A stretch of DNA of 64,000 bases, from contig CBDBGT010000005.1 of the NCBI GenBank assembly GCA_965205365.1, positions 496,001 to 560,000 of the forward strand, in the 5' to 3' direction. The position numbers and the translations under genes were made by a program. Under the pieces are notes generated by a model. The model made no database searches. It worked only from the letters and a program-made list of their open reading frames with translations, and was not told the DNA's origin. This DNA comes from JALZUR01 sp965205365 (GTDB lineage Bacteria; Bdellovibrionota; Bdellovibrionia; Bdellovibrionales; UBA1609). This document shows positions 61,257-64,000 of this stretch, in pieces. The number at the start of each line of letters is the position of its first letter. The first letter of the stretch is position 1.

Positions 61257-63473
61257 ATGTCAAGAAAGTCTTTAAAACAGCGCTTAAAGTTATTTCTAGC
61301 CTTTTTTTTAATTTTCATTAGTATTTTTTTGTTTTGGGCAAGTATTGAAATTATTGAGCTTAAAAAATCAACATCAATTGGTTGGTTTGACCCTCCCACT
61401 AAATTTTATACGGCTCCTCTTTCATTTAAAAAAATGCAAGCTATTAGTGCAACTTTTTTAGCCTCTTATTTAGTTCAATCAGGCTTTAAAGAGCGAGGCC
61501 TTAATGAGTCTTTAGGCCGCGAAGAGTTTACTTTTTTGCCTGAAAACCTTTGTAGCCAACGTTTAGGCAAAAATACTCTTCCTGATACACAAACCTGCTT
61601 TCTTATTGTAAACAAAGATAATGAAGAGATTTTAATTGAAAACTCCTCATCTAAAATTCTTAAAATATCTAAAATTATAAACCATAAGGCCATTGCTGTA
61701 GATGAGTTTTTTGCTCCTCCAATATTATTTGCTCAAATGTCCCAAGATAAGCATATTTTAAGAACCCATGTGAAGCTTTCTCATATACCTCGCTATTGTC
61801 TTGATGGGATTTTGGCCATTGAAGATGATGGTTTTTTACAACACAGTGGTGTAAGTATACGAGGGATTTTAAGAGCTGTTATAACAAACTTTAAAACTGG
61901 TCGCTTTAGCCAAGGTGGAAGCACTTTAACCCAGCAGCTTGTTAAAAATAAATTTCTAACAAGTAAAAAAACCCTTCAAAGAAAAATTCGTGAAGCATGG
62001 TTATCCATTTTACTAGAACTTGTTTTAACAAAAGACCAAATACTTGAGTCTTATCTTAATTATATTTACTGGGGGCAAAGTGGGCCTTATGCTATTCATG
62101 GTATTCAAGAGGCCTCCCAGTATTATTTTAGAAAAAATGTTTCTGATTTAAACCTTTCTGAGTGTGCACTGTTAATTGGGGCTGTTAAAGGTCCTAGTGT
62201 CTATGGTCCACATCAAAAAAAATCTAAACTTCGTTATAAAGAAGTCTTAAACCGTATGCTTGAACTAAATTTAATTTCAGACAGTGAAAAAACCCAAGCT
62301 TTAAACTTCACTTTTTCAATTAAAGCCTTTCAATCTAAGAAAAATGTTCAAGCTCTTTACTACGTAAACGCAGTTTTAAATGAGTTGAAGAATTTAGATC
62401 TTAATCCTGATGGAGCGTCTATTTTTACAGAAATGGATTTTTTTGCACAAAAAGAAATGGAGGCTGCTGTGGACACTCATTTAAAAGGAAAGTCACAAGG
62501 TTTTCAAGGAAGTGTTCTTATCGCCAATAATTTTAGAAATTCTGTAATTGCTTTAACTAGTGGACTTAGTAAAAGTTTAAACTTTAATTCAGCTGTATAT
62601 GGAAAAAGACAAATCGGCTCTACAGCAAAACCTTTTGTTTATCTGACTGCGTTAGAGCAAGAAGACCCTTTTCTTAATCCCATAACTGAAATTTCAAATA
62701 AATTATTTACCTATAAATATGAAGGTCAGTCTTGGACTCCTAAAAATTATTCATCAAAAAATCAGTCTGACTTTGTTCCAATGTACTTAGCACTTTCAAA
62801 GTCTATAAATATTCCCACTGTTAGAATGATGTCGACATTTGGTTATAAAAAGATATATAAGAATCTTTTAAAATACGGTTTTAAAAGTTTTTCTCCTGTT
62901 ACTCCAAGCTTAGCGCTGGGATCTTTTGAAGCTTCCCCTTTAGAGCTTTTAGGCGCTTATATTAATTTAAGTACTGATAGTTTAGATGTGTTTACTCAAA
63001 GGCCTAGATTCATAGAAAAAGTTTTAGACAGTAACCAAAGCACTGTTTATTTAAGAAAAGTGTTTAAGGCTTTAAAAAAACCTATGACCACTTCAAAACG
63101 CATGCTCTTAGAAATGATGAAAAACACTATGACAATTGGAACTGCTAAAAGCTCAGTGGCTTTAAATCTTAAAGGTGTTTATGGTGGCAAAACGGGGACT
63201 ACAAATAGTCATGAAGATGGGTGGTTTGTTAGTGTTTCACCGGAGTACTCTTATGTTGTCTGGGTTGGCAGGGCACCTTATTTAACTGATAAAGGTTTAA
63301 AAATTACAGGAGCCTTAGCAGCTTTGCCTATTTGGATGAGGGTTGTAAAGCGTTTAGAGCCTATTAGTAGGTATTCTGAATATGATTGGCCTTATGACAT
63401 TAAAAATTTAAAACCCATGGAAGTTTTCTTTGGTTCTGACACTGCTAAAGTCCTTTTAAGAACACAATATTAG
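61257..63473 (+). CDS. Class A penicillin-binding protein (PBP1-type)
   Basis: Bifunctional peptidoglycan polymerase of 738 residues. A single N-terminal membrane anchor is LFLAFFLIFISIFLFWA. The glycosyltransferase domain has EDDGFLQHSGVSIRGILRAV, GGSTLTQQLVKN and REAWLSILLELVLTKDQILE. The transpeptidase domain has GSTAKPFVYLTAL (SxxK), SKSINIPTV (SxN) and GGKTGTTN (KTG). The short sequence before the GT domain resembles a PBP1b UB2H region (ISATFLASYLVQSGFKERGL). It diverges from the DUF507 pair. Confidence 0.94.
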   Translation: MSRKSLKQRLKLFLAFFLIFISIFLFWASIEIIELKKSTSIGWFDPPTKFYTAPLSFKKMQAISATFLASYLVQSGFKERGLNESLGREEFTFLPENLCSQRLGKNTLPDTQTCFLIVNKDNEEILIENSSSKILKISKIINHKAIAVDEFFAPPILFAQMSQDKHILRTHVKLSHIPRYCLDGILAIEDDGFLQHSGVSIRGILRAVITNFKTGRFSQGGSTLTQQLVKNKFLTSKKTLQRKIREAWLSILLELVLTKDQILESYLNYIYWGQSGPYAIHGIQEASQYYFRKNVSDLNLSECALLIGAVKGPSVYGPHQKKSKLRYKEVLNRMLELNLISDSEKTQALNFTFSIKAFQSKKNVQALYYVNAVLNELKNLDLNPDGASIFTEMDFFAQKEMEAAVDTHLKGKSQGFQGSVLIANNFRNSVIALTSGLSKSLNFNSAVYGKRQIGSTAKPFVYLTALEQEDPFLNPITEISNKLFTYKYEGQSWTPKNYSSKNQSDFVPMYLALSKSINIPTVRMMSTFGYKKIYKNLLKYGFKSFSPVTPSLALGSFEASPLELLGAYINLSTDSLDVFTQRPRFIEKVLDSNQSTVYLRKVFKALKKPMTTSKRMLLEMMKNTMTIGTAKSSVALNLKGVYGGKTGTTNSHEDGWFVSVSPEYSYVVWVGRAPYLTDKGLKITGALAALPIWMRVVKRLEPISRYSEYDWPYDIKNLKPMEVFFGSDTAKVLLRTQY

Positions 63474-63516
63474 TGGTTAAACTTGTTTTTTAAGCTTTAG
63501 CTTTATTTTAAGAAAT

Positions 63517-63966
63517 TTATTTTTTAGAACAAGTAAAAGAGAGTCTGGTTGTATCAAGTTTATCTTCATCTGAATAAAGAGCAGACTCAATGAACATTTT
63601 AATAGTCTCATTGTTTTTAGAAATCTTGCTAAGGGTGAAGGTGTATTCACCTAGTGTTTTTTCACCATCATTGGCATTAAGGAGGTAGTCTATTTTTAAA
63701 ATGTTTTTTGATCGCTCAATTTTAAGCCAACTATGGATTTCCAAAGGCCCTGGCTTAAGAACCCAAAGGTTAAGGTCATTAGGGTGCCAAGTTAGATAAA
63801 GATCCCATGCCTCTGAGTATTCTTTAATAAAAAGGCTTTGTTCAGATAACTTAATTTCTAAGTTTTTGTGGTTGCTGTTTTTGCAGTTGTAAGTTCCATT
63901 CTCAATAGCGTTAGCTGTGGCTGATAAAAGTGAAGTAAAAAATAAAAAAACAGTAGCAAGTTTCAT
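63517..63966 (-). CDS. Small exported protein of unknown function
   Basis: A 149-residue protein with signal LATVFLFFTSLLSATANA. The mature part begins ENGTYNCKNSNH and ends SFTCSKK, giving two cysteines that probably pair. The middle is beta-rich (NLEIKLSEQSLFIKEYSE, ILKIDYLLNANDGEKTL). No family is recognised. It converges with the penicillin-binding protein gene. Confidence 0.6.
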   Translation of the reverse strand: MKLATVFLFFTSLLSATANAIENGTYNCKNSNHKNLEIKLSEQSLFIKEYSEAWDLYLTWHPNDLNLWVLKPGPLEIHSWLKIERSKNILKIDYLLNANDGEKTLGEYTFTLSKISKNNETIKMFIESALYSDEDKLDTTRLSFTCSKK

Positions 63967-64000
63967 AATAACCCCCTTTATAGGTTATGCTTTAATGGGT

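Overview
The window is a contiguous piece of a strongly AT-rich bacterial chromosome. Gene content points to the Bdellovibrionota (Bdellovibrio/Bacteriovorax-like predators). The indicators are a Glt/Agl-type gliding cluster joined to KDO-synthesis genes, a large mosaic fibre protein like the adhesive trimers of Bdellovibrio, TIGR02147-type remnants, a secreted endonuclease I, an FHA-sigma54 activator and a PEGA-tailed Ser/Thr kinase. This assignment is inferred from gene families, not from a ribosomal marker. No tRNA, rRNA or CRISPR array was seen.

Layout. 1-215: 3' end of a PLP decarboxylase-like gene. 291-3662: alaS and pgpA. 3663-5735: a small accessory island with a frameshifted Sel1-repeat gene, an IS66 scrap, an intact secreted JAMM-motif protein and a TIGR02147 scrap. 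5736-13504: core genes pncC, recA, a lipoprotein, an ftsB-like gene, polA, an FHA-sigma54 activator and engB. 13492-14243: a complete IS1595-type element that has replaced the last codons of engB. 14303-18263: kdsB-pyrG-kdsD and kdsC. 18260-29199: an unbroken run of overlapping genes (two outer-membrane barrels, two TPR proteins, a small exported protein, an FHA/AgmX-TonB protein, TolQ, two TolR) that forms a complete Glt/Agl-like envelope motor. 29887-34538: putA, recO and a gmhB-like phosphatase.

34539-40565 is the most unusual part. An extremely AT-rich non-coding segment is bounded by a perfect 27-bp inverted repeat resembling the XerCD dif site. It lies immediately upstream of a 1074-codon secreted fibre gene. 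That gene carries two 411-bp internal direct repeats and a run of 19 C. The C run places the last 211 codons, a DUF1566-type tip domain, out of frame. An IS982 scrap and a full tyrosine recombinase follow. I read this as a surface-fibre locus with up to three switching mechanisms: inversion, slippage and repeat recombination.

40711-47174: a sigma54 activator and a murE-murF-mraY-murD block. 47391-49461: a porin, an FMN-binding protein and a membrane cytochrome-like protein, probably a flavin-based envelope electron-transfer unit. 49458-51545: esterase, tRNA t6A synthesis protein and low-molecular-weight phosphatase. 51546-52926: decayed DNA with ankyrin scraps, a duplicated 3' end of the nuclease gene and a 44-codon exported peptide. 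52927-63966: endonuclease I, coaE, Ser/Thr kinase, a lysine-2,3-aminomutase-like enzyme, a large unknown exported protein, a porin, two DUF507 genes, a class A penicillin-binding protein and a small exported protein.
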